Of a DNA stretch of 64,000 nucleotides, positions 28,175-39,074 are shown piece by piece. The notes under the pieces are model-generated. The model was not told where the DNA came from, searched no databases, and worked only from the letters and a program-made list of their open reading frames with translations. Location of the stretch: the NCBI RefSeq assembly GCF_004135625.1, contig NZ_SDPV01000002.1:620001-684000 (forward strand), given 5' to 3'. The position numbers were made by a program, and so were the translations under genes. Position 1 is the stretch's first letter. Each line of letters starts with the position of its first letter. Source of the DNA: Pelagerythrobacter rhizovicinus. Its GTDB lineage: Bacteria > Pseudomonadota > Alphaproteobacteria > Sphingomonadales > Sphingomonadaceae.

Positions 28175-29320
28175 ATGTCCGAGATACGTCCGTGGCGCAC
28201 GATCGCGCGTCGCCAGTCCCGCCAGATCATGGTCGGCAACGTGCCGGTCGGCGGCGATGCGCCGATCACGGTGCAGACGATGACCAACACCCCGACCGAG
28301 GATGCGGCCGCGACGATCGACCAGATCCGCCGCTGCGAGGACGCCGGGGCCGACATCATCCGCGTCTCGTGTCCGACCGAGGAAGCGACCGCGGCGCTGC
28401 CCGCGATCGTCAAGGCGGCCAACATCCCGATCGTCGCTGACATCCACTTCCACTACAAGCGCGCGCTCGAGGCCGCGGACGCGGGCGCGGCCTGCCTGCG
28501 CATCAACCCCGGCAATATCGGCAGCGACCAGCGCGTCGCCGAAGTGGTCCGCGCGGCCAAGGCCAACGGCTGCGCGATCCGCATCGGGGTCAACGCCGGC
28601 AGCCTCGAGAAGGACCTGCTCGAGAAGTACGGCGAGCCCTGCCCCGAAGCGCTGGTCGAGTCCGCGCTCGACCACATCAAGCTGCTGCAGGACCACGACT
28701 TCCACGAATACAAGGTGGCGGTGAAGGCGAGCGACGTGTTCCTCGCGGTCGCCGCCTACATGGGCCTTGCCGAAGCGGTCGATTGCCCGCTGCACCTCGG
28801 TATCACCGAAGCCGGCGGGCTGATCGGCGGCACGGTCAAGTCGAGCATCGGCATCGGCAACCTGCTCTGGGCCGGGATCGGCGACACGATCCGCGTCTCG
28901 CTTTCGGCCGAACCCGAAGACGAAGTGCGCGTCGGGTTCGAGATCCTGAAAGCCCTCGGCCTGCGCACCCGCGGCGTGCGCGTCGTCTCGTGCCCCTCGT
29001 GCGCGCGGCAAGGCTTCGACGTGATCCGCACCGTCCAGGCGCTGGAGGAGCGGCTCTCGCACATCAAGACCCCGCTGTCGCTCTCGGTCCTCGGCTGCGT
29101 CGTCAACGGCCCGGGCGAGGCGCGTGAGACCGACATCGGGATCACCGGCGGCGGCAAGGGCAAGCACATGGTCTACCTCTCGGGCGTGACCGACCACCAC
29201 GTGTCCGACGCCGACATGCTCGACCATATCGTCGAACTGGTCGAAAGGAAGGCCGCCGAGATCGAGGCGGACATGAGCGACGCCGGGCAGGCCGACACCG
29301 TGCCGGAGGCGGCGGAGTAG
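28175..29320 (+). CDS. ispG: 4-hydroxy-3-methylbut-2-en-1-yl diphosphate synthase (flavodoxin)
   Basis: A 381-aa iron-sulfur enzyme of the non-mevalonate isoprenoid pathway, converting MEcPP to HMBPP. The TIM-barrel part starts with the [20 protein letters not shown] region and has RINPGNIG. The C-terminal [4Fe-4S] ligands are visible as [10 protein letters not shown] and [11 protein letters not shown]. Length matches the two-domain bacterial form. An ATG at 28175 begins the conserved N-terminus. Confidence 0.96.
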   Translation: MSEIRPWRTIARRQSRQIMVGNVPVGGDAPITVQTMTNTPTEDAAATIDQIRRCEDAGADIIRVSCPTEEATAALPAIVKAANIPIVADIHFHYKRALEAADAGAACLRINPGNIGSDQRVAEVVRAAKANGCAIRIGVNAGSLEKDLLEKYGEPCPEALVESALDHIKLLQDHDFHEYKVAVKASDVFLAVAAYMGLAEAVDCPLHLGITEAGGLIGGTVKSSIGIGNLLWAGIGDTIRVSLSAEPEDEVRVGFEILKALGLRTRGVRVVSCPSCARQGFDVIRTVQALEERLSHIKTPLSLSVLGCVVNGPGEARETDIGITGGGKGKHMVYLSGVTDHHVSDADMLDHIVELVERKAAEIEADMSDAGQADTVPEAAE

Positions 29321-29350
29321 GGGACTTTCGTCGTCTCCTTTCTCTTCTAC

Positions 29351-29376
29351 GTCATCCTGAACTTGTTTCAGGATCC
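29351..29376. repeat. Palindromic element, left copy beside the GIY-YIG gene
   Basis: GTCATCCTGAACTTGTTTCA followed by GGATCC forms a CCTGAA/TTCAGG hairpin. The reverse-oriented partner lies at 29731-29753. The element overlaps the 3' end of the GIY-YIG gene and supplies its stop codon. Confidence 0.75.
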
Positions 29377-29703
29377 ATTTCGCCTCCCTCCGGCAGCCAG
29401 CGGATCAAAGCCCAACCCGACCGCCAGGTCCGCCCAATGTGGGTTCTCGCTTTCGATCAGGTTGATCTTCCACTGCCGGTGCCAGCGCTTGAGCTGCTTC
29501 TCGCGCAGGATCGCCCCTTCCATGTCACCGAACATTTCATAGCGGACGAGACGGTGGACCTTGTATCGGGCGGTGAATCCGCCAGTCATGCCGGCACGGT
29601 GCTGGTAGAGCCGCTGCATCAGGTCACTGGTGACTCCGATGTAGAGCGTGCCATGCCGACCGCTGGCGAGGATATAGACGCACGGGTCGCGCTCCATGGG
29701 CAT
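29368..29703 (-). CDS. GIY-YIG nuclease superfamily protein
   Basis: A 111-aa single-domain protein. The GIY-YIG core is visible as CVYILAS (for GIY) and TLYIGVTSDLMQRLYQHR (YIG plus the catalytic Arg region), with the conserved Glu in AILREKQLKRWHR. Members of this URI-like branch are common and their cellular role is mostly unknown; they are not classical restriction enzymes. The last residues and the stop lie inside the left palindromic element, and the inverted partner lies just upstream of the start, so gene and repeats may have moved together. Confidence 0.85.
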   Translation of the reverse strand: MPMERDPCVYILASGRHGTLYIGVTSDLMQRLYQHRAGMTGGFTARYKVHRLVRYEMFGDMEGAILREKQLKRWHRQWKINLIESENPHWADLAVGLGFDPLAAGGRRNGS

Positions 29704-29730
29704 TCGGCGGAGAAGTGCCGGGGAATGGGT

Positions 29731-29753
29731 GCTGAAACAAGTTCAGCATGACG
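29731..29753. repeat. Palindromic element, right copy beside the GIY-YIG gene
   Basis: GCTGAAACAAGTTCAGCATG is the inverted counterpart of the element at 29351-29376. The outer base pair of the hairpin is changed on both sides (C-G to G-C), keeping the stem intact. Confidence 0.7.
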
Positions 29754-29838
29754 AAGAAGGTCGGGTTCGGATTGATTTCCGCCGGATGGGTGAGCCCTTC
29801 CAGCGACACGGCGCCGGAGAAACGCCCCCTCCAAACCC

Positions 29839-30330
29839 TCAGAAATAAATGTCGACGTAGTCGGTCAGCCCGTCGCACCATTCGAACTCACGCAGCCGCC
29901 AGTATTGCCGGCCCTGCGTGACGCCGAAGCGCCAGACTTTGTCCTCGCTGCACCGGCGGCCCGGGTCGGGCGTGTCGGTGATCGCCACGCGGCCATCGAG
30001 CAGGAAGTAGTCGGCGCCGATCTCGGTCACCACGCCCTCCACGGCCACGCGGCCGGGGCCGTCCTGGGCGCTTTGCGAGCCGGCGAGGTGCCAGGCGCCG
30101 TTCGTGTCGACAGTCACCTCCACGTCGCCGCGCCGGTCCCAGGTGATCCATTGCAGCGTCATGCCGCTGTTGTTGCGCAGCCGATGCGCGGCGTCCTGGC
30201 TGAGAATGCGGGTGGCGGCGGGAGCTTCCGGCGTGCTCTCCTCCTCCGGCGGCGGCGGGGCCGCTTCGGGCGGCGGCGCGGCGGTGCAGGCGGCGAGCGC
30301 GAGCAGCGCCGGCAGGGCAATGTGCTTCAT
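29839..30330 (-). CDS. Putative lipoprotein, 163 aa
   Basis: The N-terminus MKHIALPALLALAACTAAPP carries a lipobox (LAAC), predicting lipidation at Cys15. A Pro/Glu/Ala linker (residues about 18-40) leads to a small beta-rich domain with two pairs of conserved-looking residues (RRCSEDKVWRFGVTQGRQYW and FEWCDGLTDYVDIYF) that may form a disulphide. The family is not recognised. It is divergent from the L,D-transpeptidase-like gene at 30409 with 78 bases between starts. Confidence 0.75.
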   Translation of the reverse strand: MKHIALPALLALAACTAAPPPEAAPPPPEEESTPEAPAATRILSQDAAHRLRNNSGMTLQWITWDRRGDVEVTVDTNGAWHLAGSQSAQDGPGRVAVEGVVTEIGADYFLLDGRVAITDTPDPGRRCSEDKVWRFGVTQGRQYWRLREFEWCDGLTDYVDIYF

Positions 30331-30408
30331 GTGCGGCCGAACGCGCGGACGAGCGGGGCCGTTCCCCGTTCACGCTCCCGTTATCGCTCGCTATGCTAGG
30401 GCGCGAAC

Positions 30409-31125
30409 ATGAACAGACGCGGCATCATCAAGGGCGCCCTGGCGCTGGGCGCAACAATGGCTCTCCCCTCGCGCCTTCCGGCGCAAGTGCGCAGCGGAAA
30501 CGCGCGCGACGCGATCCTGGTGGAGATCGCCAAGCGCGAACAGCAGAAGGCCGGGTCGATCCTCTGGCGCACCGATATCGTCGGCATCGCCGACTTCGGG
30601 CTGCGTAGCTCGGAACCGCGCTTCCACTTCGTCAATCTCGAAGCGGGGCGGGTCGATTCCTACCTCGTCACCCACGGCAGCGGCTCCGATCCGGAGCACG
30701 ACGGCTGGCTCAACTGGTTTTCCAACGTGCCCGAATCGCTCTGCACCAGCCGCGGCGCCTATATGACCTACGGCTGGTACACCGGACAGTTCGGCACTTC
30801 GATCCGGCTCGAAGGGCTGGAGGCGGACAACTCCAACGCGCTCAACCGCGCGATCGTGATGCACCGCGCCGGCTATGCCGAACCCGAACACCTGGCCCGG
30901 TGGGGCCGCCTCGGGCGCTCCAACGGATGCTTCGCCATGGGGGATGCGGATTTCAAACTGGCCCTGCTCCAGCTCGGGGGCGGCCGCGTGCTCTTCGCCG
31001 ACCGCCTCGGCCTGGCGGCGGACGGCTCGACCGTTTCCCGGCCGGTTCAGCAGACCGACGAGATCAGGCCGCTGATGCCCGAGCCGCCGCGGGGCAAGGA
31101 CATCGTCAACCCGGGCGTTTACTGA
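30409..31125 (+). CDS. Murein L,D-transpeptidase catalytic domain family protein (PF13645-like)
   Basis: A 238-aa exported protein. The N-terminus resembles a Tat-type signal (MNRRGIIKGALALGATMALP). The catalytic part has IVMHRAGYAEPEHLARWGRL and GRSNGCFAM, i.e. the His and the S-x-G-C active site of YkuD-related transpeptidases. It should act on peptidoglycan peptides in the periplasm. The start follows a leaderless-looking 80-base gap from the divergent lipoprotein. Confidence 0.85.
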   Translation: MNRRGIIKGALALGATMALPSRLPAQVRSGNARDAILVEIAKREQQKAGSILWRTDIVGIADFGLRSSEPRFHFVNLEAGRVDSYLVTHGSGSDPEHDGWLNWFSNVPESLCTSRGAYMTYGWYTGQFGTSIRLEGLEADNSNALNRAIVMHRAGYAEPEHLARWGRLGRSNGCFAMGDADFKLALLQLGGGRVLFADRLGLAADGSTVSRPVQQTDEIRPLMPEPPRGKDIVNPGVY

Positions 31126-31217
31126 TCGGACCCGGTGCGGGACGCGAGCGCCCGAGCCGCCGCGCGAACCCCGACATATTCAGCCAGCTCACCCCAAAAC
31201 GCGGGGGGAGATACGCG

Positions 31218-31277
31218 ATGGAGAACTGCTCAACATCGCTGCTCATTCAGTTTGCAATAGTGATAAAAAATGATTAG
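31218..31277 (+). CDS. Possible 19-aa leader peptide
   Basis: ATG at 31218 follows GGGGGAG by 3-9 bases and opens a 19-codon frame (MENCSTSLLIQFAIVIKND) that stops inside the palindrome at 31259-31291. Its spacing to the methyltransferase gene is short. Translation is speculative; it may be chance. Confidence 0.2.
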   Translation: MENCSTSLLIQFAIVIKND

Positions 31278-31291
31278 CATCATTTATCACT
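31259..31291. promoter_or_regulatory. Inverted-repeat operator before the ICMT-TetR operon
   Basis: Outer arms AGTGAT/ATCACT and inner arms ATGAT/ATCAT (centre TAGC) form a long imperfect palindrome 17 bases before the methyltransferase start. It could be the operator of the TetR protein encoded in the same operon, or a Fur-box variant, since the core ATGATTAGCATCAT is also Fur-like. Confidence 0.55.
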
Positions 31292-31308
31292 AAGCATCGG
31301 AGCCTCAG

Positions 31309-31752
31309 ATGAACCGCCTGATTCCCCCCGTTCTCTTCCTCATGCTGCTGATCCCGCTGGCTCTTCTGTGGGCCTATCATCCGGAAGATCTCGCCATGCG
31401 GTACGACCGGCAGATGCCGTGGGACATTCCGCTCATCCTCGGAGCCGCCATCTTGATCTGGGCCCGCGTGCATTTCCGCAGCAGACAGGCCGAGATCCAT
31501 ACATTCAAGACTCCGCGCCATCTGGTGACTGACGGGCCCTTTAGGTTCAGTCGGAACCCGATGTATCTTGGCTTCCTCCTGCTGCTCGTCGCGGCGGCAT
31601 TCTTCGTCAACGTATGGTGTGCTGTACTCGCGCCGGCGATCTTCCTGGCGGCGGCGGCGTTCTGGTATATTCCCCATGAGGAAGCGGCGCTCCGCGCCAC
31701 TCTCGGGGAGGATTACGAAGCCTACAGCCGACGAGTCAGGAGGTGGATCTGA
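31309..31752 (+). CDS. Isoprenylcysteine carboxyl methyltransferase (ICMT)-like membrane protein
   Basis: A 147-aa protein with four hydrophobic segments and the family's C-terminal signature: LVTDGPFRFSRNPMYLGFLL, then IPHEEAALRATLGEDYEAYS (E-E and Y-x-x-Y). Bacterial members methylate unknown lipid or metabolite substrates using SAM. It is directly followed, without a gap, by a TetR regulator, and preceded by a strong palindrome. Confidence 0.88.
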   Translation: MNRLIPPVLFLMLLIPLALLWAYHPEDLAMRYDRQMPWDIPLILGAAILIWARVHFRSRQAEIHTFKTPRHLVTDGPFRFSRNPMYLGFLLLLVAAAFFVNVWCAVLAPAIFLAAAAFWYIPHEEAALRATLGEDYEAYSRRVRRWI

Positions 31753-32370
31753 ATGGCGCGTCCACCCGCGGACGTCGGAGCGATCAGAGCGCGGCTACTC
31801 ACTGAGGCCGAGCGAATGCTGACGGAAACGCGTGGCCGGCGACTCGTCCTATCCGAGCTTGCGGCCCGGATCGGCATTTCGCAATCCTACGCGCATCGCT
31901 TCTTTGCGACGAAAGCCGATCTCGTGAGAGAACTGGCCGCGCGTTGGTTCAAGCAAATCGAGACAGAATCGGCGAAGATCGCCGCGCTGGACCTCTCAGC
32001 CGGAGACCGTCTCGAGCGGTGGGTGCTCACGCTTCTGTCACTCAAGCGCGACCGCTACGATGCCGACCCGGAGGTCTTCGACGCTTATCTGGAACTCGCC
32101 GCAGATCACATGGACATCGTTGCGAACCACGCCGCCAAGTTGACGCGCGATCTGACGGCGATCCTCAGCGACATAGTGCCGCCTGGTGATCTGGAGACAA
32201 CCGTCGCCATAGTGGAGGACGCGACAATGCTGTTTCGGGTACCGTTCAACATTTCCCGCTTCCGGCACCGCGCAACGAACACCCGCGCGAAAGCTGTCGT
32301 GCAGCTCTTGTTGGCTGGCGTTGCGGCACAACCGGCGATCGAAGAGCCATCTCCCTCACGCGCGGGCTGA
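31753..32370 (+). CDS. TetR/AcrR family transcriptional regulator
   Basis: A 205-aa regulator. The N-terminal HTH is LVLSELAARIGISQSYAHRF FATK-type (residues about 31-55: LSELAARIGISQSYAHRFF), followed by a variable ligand-binding domain. It starts at the base after the methyltransferase stop, so both are in one operon, probably autoregulated through the palindrome at 31259-31291. The effector is unknown. Confidence 0.88.
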   Translation: MARPPADVGAIRARLLTEAERMLTETRGRRLVLSELAARIGISQSYAHRFFATKADLVRELAARWFKQIETESAKIAALDLSAGDRLERWVLTLLSLKRDRYDADPEVFDAYLELAADHMDIVANHAAKLTRDLTAILSDIVPPGDLETTVAIVEDATMLFRVPFNISRFRHRATNTRAKAVVQLLLAGVAAQPAIEEPSPSRAG

Positions 32371-32512
32371 CGAATGATAGGCAGCTCGTGCCGTACAGGA
32401 CCGGCCGAGGCCGGGCTCCCCGCTACATCGGGACGGGCCGTGGCTGTAAGCACTGGCGCCCTCTCAATGGGGACCGGCCAGGTCGGGAATGGCGGGAACG
32501 CTCTTCCGGACC

Positions 32513-33970
32513 TCAGGTCGTCTTCATATCGTCGATGATCTCGACCGCTTCCTCGCTTGTGCGGCGGGCGCGGTTGGCTTTGCGGGGCTCGTCGAGCGCG
32601 GCGAGGACCGGGGCATCGCGGCCGTAGAGGTCCTTGAACGTGCGCATCTGGCCGTCGATGTCGGTGCCCATCGTGAAATAGGTGATGTAGACCGGCATCC
32701 GCGTGGTGAACGGCACCTTGGTGTACTCGCCCGACTTGAGGATCTCGACCGCCTCTTCCGCGGCGATCTTGCGCTCCTCGTCGGTCCTCGGGTTCTTCGC
32801 CAGGATCGCGAGCGTGATCGCCAGTTCGCTCGCCCGCTCGGTACGGATGCAGCCGTGGCTGAGCGCGCGGTCGGCATTGTTGAACAGGTGGCGCGAGGGC
32901 GTGTCGTGGAGGAAGATCGCGTGCGGGTTGGGCATGTCTAGCTTCATCAGGCCCAGCGAATTGCCCGGACCCGGCTGCTGGACCACGGTGACGAAACCGG
33001 TCTCCTTGTCGCGCCAACCCTTGTAGCCGTTGGCCCGTGCCCAGCCCGGATTGTTAAGCACCCGCGCGCCCAGCCCCTCGCCCTTCACGATCGACTGCGG
33101 CACCGTCCAGTTGGGATTGAAAATCACGCCTTCCACGATCTCCGCGAGCTGGGGTGTCGCGGTGCGGCCCGGCTTGCCGACGATGGTTTTGTAGGTGCGC
33201 AGGATCTTGTCGTTGACCGTCAGCCGGAGCTGGAACTCGGGCACGTTGGTCATCAGGTATTGGTTGCCGAGATCGCGCGCGAGCCAGCGCCAACGGTCCA
33301 TGTTGGCGCGAATCAGTTTGCGCTTCGAACGCTGGTCCGGCGGGGTCGCAGCCAGCTCGGCCTTGAGCTTGGCGTAATCCGGGTGGAGCGGCGCGAGATC
33401 CTGCAGCGCGCCGGCGATATCGCCGCTGGCGAGCGCCGCCGCCATCACGTCGCCGGTGCGGTAGCGGTCGGGATCGGGATCGACCACGAACCATTGCTTG
33501 CGCGCCTCCATCGGAGTGCGCCCGTCGCGCATGTCCTCCACCAGCCATGCGAAGGCGCGGCTCGCCACCTGGTCTAGCTGCTCGCCCGGTCCGCCGACGA
33601 TCGCCTGGCGCAGGGCGGCCTCGTCGTAATCCGCCGGATCGAGCCCCTCGGCGCCGATCCCGGCGATGACGGTCGCCAGCTTCTCGGCATTCTCGACGGT
33701 CCACGGCTGGACCGCCGGCTCGAACTGCTGGACCACTTCCTTGGCAATCGTGCGAACCGGGTCGCCCGGCGCCGCAACGCTGGCCGGCGGCGCCGGCCGC
33801 ACCGGCTCGCTCGCCACGACGTCGGTGTCGGGCTGGACCGGATATTCCCCGACCGCCTGGGCTTCGGGCAGGAGGTTCTCCGGCCCCCGCTGCTGCGCGG
33901 CCGCGGCGGCCGGAACAAGCGCGGTCAGCGAAGCCGCGGCGAGAAGAATCGGCGAGAGTTTGCTGGTCAT
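32513..33970 (-). CDS. L,D-transpeptidase (YcbB/LdtD-type), exported
   Basis: A 485-aa enzyme. A signal peptide (LSPILLAAASLTALVPAAAA) precedes a scaffold domain with FAWLVEDMRDGRTP and a YkuD catalytic domain with IFLHDTPSRHLFNNADRALS and HGCIRTERASELA, the H-x(n)-SHGCxR active site. Such enzymes make 3-3 cross-links in peptidoglycan or attach proteins to it. The start at 33970 has AGGAA upstream; an upstream extension to 34060 is out of context. It is divergent from the EamA gene. Confidence 0.92.
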   Translation of the reverse strand: MTSKLSPILLAAASLTALVPAAAAAQQRGPENLLPEAQAVGEYPVQPDTDVVASEPVRPAPPASVAAPGDPVRTIAKEVVQQFEPAVQPWTVENAEKLATVIAGIGAEGLDPADYDEAALRQAIVGGPGEQLDQVASRAFAWLVEDMRDGRTPMEARKQWFVVDPDPDRYRTGDVMAAALASGDIAGALQDLAPLHPDYAKLKAELAATPPDQRSKRKLIRANMDRWRWLARDLGNQYLMTNVPEFQLRLTVNDKILRTYKTIVGKPGRTATPQLAEIVEGVIFNPNWTVPQSIVKGEGLGARVLNNPGWARANGYKGWRDKETGFVTVVQQPGPGNSLGLMKLDMPNPHAIFLHDTPSRHLFNNADRALSHGCIRTERASELAITLAILAKNPRTDEERKIAAEEAVEILKSGEYTKVPFTTRMPVYITYFTMGTDIDGQMRTFKDLYGRDAPVLAALDEPRKANRARRTSEEAVEIIDDMKTT

Positions 33971-34130
33971 ATTTCCTGTCTCATGCCCCGAAGGCGCGCG
34001 ATTGCCGGGCCGTGGCGGAGCCGGGCGAATCTGCCTGAACGATGGGCACGCATCAAGCACCGCGGCTGACTGGCGGCTGAATCGCAGATCGGCTGATGAC
34101 GCGCCGCAACACCGGCCCTATGCCGCATCG

Positions 34131-35012
34131 ATGCTTTCCGAGCACCGCCAGTTGCCCATCGTCGTTACCGTGGCGGGAATCGCGCTGTTCGCGGCGATGG
34201 ATGCGTTCATGAAGTCAGCCTCTCTCGCGGTCGGCGCCTACAGCGCACTGCTGCTGCGCACCGCCGTGGGCGTCGCGGTGGTCGCGCCGCTGTGGCTTGC
34301 GCTCGGCGGGCGCTGGCCGGCGCGCGCCGTGCTGCGCATCCACATGAAGCGCGGAATCGTCGTCGCTTTCATGGCGCTGACCTTCTTCTTCGCGCTCGTG
34401 CGCCTGCCGCTGGCGGAGGCGATCGCGCTGTCCTTCGTCGCGCCGCTGATCGCGCTCTACCTCGCCGCGATCCTGCTCGGCGAAGCGATCGAGCGGCGGG
34501 CGGTCGTCGCCGCGGTGCTCGGCCTCGCGGGCGTGGTGGTGATCGTCGGCGGCAAGCTCGGCACCGAGGAGCTCGACCGCGATGCCGTGCACGGCCTGTC
34601 GGCAATGGCGTTCTCCACCCTGCTCTACGCGTGGAACCTCGTGATCCAGCGCGAGCAGGCGCTCGTTGCACGGCCGCTGGAGGTCGCCACGTTCCAGAAC
34701 GGCGTGGTCGCGCTCACCCTGCTCCCGCTCGCTCCGCTGCTGTTCGTCACGCCGGAGGCCGCGGCATGGCGCGATATCGGCGCGGCCGCGTTGCTCGCCA
34801 CCGGCGCGGCGATCGCGCTCGCGTGGGCCTATGCCCGGGCGGAGGCACAGGTGTTGCTGCCGATCGAATATTCCGCCTTCCTCTGGGCAGCGTTGTTCGG
34901 CTGGCTGTTCTTCCGCGAAGAGCTGGGACCGGGGACTGTCGGCGGCGCTGCGTTGATCGTGGTCGGCTGCTGGATCGCAGCGCGCCGCCGACCGGAACAA
35001 AGCGCGCTGTGA
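34131..35012 (+). CDS. EamA/DMT family transporter
   Basis: A 293-aa inner-membrane protein with ten helices in two EamA repeats, beginning VTVAGIALFAAMDAFMKSAS and ending TVGGAALIVVGCWIAARRR. Conserved features are the TFFFALVRLPLAEAIALSFV block in the first repeat and YSAFLWAALFGWLFFREELG in the second. The transported metabolite is unknown. An ATG at 34131 was taken; upstream in-frame Met codons lie antisense to the L,D-transpeptidase. Confidence 0.88.
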   Translation: MLSEHRQLPIVVTVAGIALFAAMDAFMKSASLAVGAYSALLLRTAVGVAVVAPLWLALGGRWPARAVLRIHMKRGIVVAFMALTFFFALVRLPLAEAIALSFVAPLIALYLAAILLGEAIERRAVVAAVLGLAGVVVIVGGKLGTEELDRDAVHGLSAMAFSTLLYAWNLVIQREQALVARPLEVATFQNGVVALTLLPLAPLLFVTPEAAAWRDIGAAALLATGAAIALAWAYARAEAQVLLPIEYSAFLWAALFGWLFFREELGPGTVGGAALIVVGCWIAARRRPEQSAL

Positions 35013-35174
35013 GCGCTATAGGATAGGCGAGGATAACGCGCCGCCCGCAGCGCATGGTTCGTGGCGCGCGCCCTTGACGCCTCGCGCGCGAACGCGCAGG
35101 TGCCGCGGCAAAATCGCGACTCTTCCGCCGGAGCGCAGACGGCGGGCGCCATTCACGAAAGGACGACGCACAGC

Positions 35175-37847
<2,673 letters not shown>

Positions 37848-37874
37848 GCCGCACCGCCACTGCCGCCGGCAAAA

Positions 37875-37908
37875 GAAAGGGCGGCTCCCTCGCGGGGGCC
37901 GCCCTTTC
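37875..37908. terminator. Bidirectional terminator between acnA and the Ser/Thr-repeat gene
   Basis: An 11-bp perfect stem GAAAGGGCGGC/GCCGCCCTTTC encloses a 12-base loop. A-rich bases on the left and T-rich bases on the right allow it to serve both convergent genes. Confidence 0.8.
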
Positions 37909-37932
37909 TCGTGGGAGTGGCGAAGAGCGGGT

Positions 37933-38859
37933 CTAAGCCGCCTTCGCCGCCTTGAACTTGCGCCGGCCGAGCACCGCCGCAGCGGCGAGGCCGAACAGAA
38001 TCGTCATCGGCGGGGCCGGCACCTGGGTGCCGCTGGTGGTGCCGCCGGTGCTGGACGACGTGCTGGTCGAGGACGAGGTGCTCGAACTCGTCGAACTGCT
38101 CGTGCTCGAGCTGGTGCTGGTCGAACTGCTGGTGCTCGTGCTGCTGGTAATGTTGCCCGAGGTCGAGGTGCTGGTCGACACGTTGCCGGAGGTGGAGGTG
38201 CTGGTCGAGACGTTGCCCGAGGTGGAGGTGGAACTGCCGCCGGTGGACGTGGAGGTCGAACTGCCTCCGGTTGACGTCGAAGTCGAACTGCCTCCTGAGG
38301 AGGTCGACGTCGAGCTGCCGCCGGTGGAAGTCGAGCTCCCGCCGGTCGAGGTCGAGGTCGAGCCGCCCGAGGTGGTGGAGGTGACCACGACATTGCCGCC
38401 GCTGCTGCTACCGCCGCCGAAGAACCCGCCGAAGAATCCGCCGCCGAAACCGCCGAAGCCGCCGCTCCCGCCGATCACCGTCACGCCGCCGCTGCTACCG
38501 CCGGAGACCGGCGGGGCCGGCGGCAGGGGCACGGGCGCCATCGCCACCTGGTAGAGCGGCGGGCACTCCTCGGCGTATTCGGGCGCCGGTGCTACAGGCC
38601 CTGGCGCGGGGCCGGCGGGACCTGCGGGCACGCATTCGACCCGGCGCTCGACGACGCGACGCTTGCGCCGCTCTTCCGGTACTTCGCGCTTCACGACCTT
38701 GGGCGCGTCCTTGACGTAGCGCACCGGTTGCGTTTTGTCCGACTTGTACAGGGGCGTGTCGGTGATCTGCTTCTCGGCCACGTGGACCGCGCCGCCCGCC
38801 AGCAGCGCGCCGCCGGCCGCGGTCACGGAAAGTTTCGCCAGAGCCATCTTTACCGACAT
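37933..38859 (-). CDS. Ser/Thr-repeat secreted protein with a C-terminal sorting-like tail
   Basis: A 308-aa low-complexity protein. Residues 1-30 contain a signal-like helix (LSVTAAGGALLAGGAVHVAE); residues 45-75 are strongly basic; residues 80-150 are Pro- and Gly-rich; residues 160-276 are almost pure Ser/Thr with Gly (units such as GGSSTSTST and GNVSTSTSTS). The end is VPAPPMTILFGLAAAAVLGR-RKFK, i.e. a V-P-A-P motif, a hydrophobic helix and a basic tail, the layout of PEP-CTERM-like sorting signals. It may be a glycosylated surface or matrix protein. No homologue family is claimed. Confidence 0.7.
   Translation of the reverse strand: MSVKMALAKLSVTAAGGALLAGGAVHVAEKQITDTPLYKSDKTQPVRYVKDAPKVVKREVPEERRKRRVVERRVECVPAGPAGPAPGPVAPAPEYAEECPPLYQVAMAPVPLPPAPPVSGGSSGGVTVIGGSGGFGGFGGGFFGGFFGGGSSSGGNVVVTSTTSGGSTSTSTGGSSTSTGGSSTSTSSGGSSTSTSTGGSSTSTSTGGSSTSTSGNVSTSTSTSGNVSTSTSTSGNITSSTSTSSSTSTSSSTSSSTSSSTSSSTSTSSSTGGTTSGTQVPAPPMTILFGLAAAAVLGRRKFKAAKAA
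38032..38382 (-). repeat. Ser/Thr-rich coding repeat
   Basis: About 117 codons of degenerate short units of Ser, Thr and Gly or Asn-Val, encoded as repeating AGC/ACC/TCG codons on the minus strand. The antisense frame is open over the region as a side effect of this composition. Confidence 0.75.
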
Positions 38860-39074
38860 GACAGTTCTCTCGTTGCGCGTCGGGAGCTCTGGCGGCCGGC
38901 GAATCCGGCTGCGGACGGCTCCCGTGTCTGCCATGGGAACCCAACACAGCTAACGCGGCAATGGCGTTAACCACCTTTTGCCCTCGCGCCGCCAAAGAAA
39001 ATGGCCCTTACCGTGCCGCGCTGCCCCATCTGTCCCGGGATGGGGCGGAAACTGCGGAATTCCTTGCCGCCAGG

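Noticed and set aside
37952-38554. 200-codon plus-strand frame antisense to the Ser/Thr-repeat gene
   Set aside because: It is a Val/Pro/Glu-rich mirror of the repeat on the other strand. The minus-strand gene has a signal-like start and a sorting-like tail, so it is the real one.
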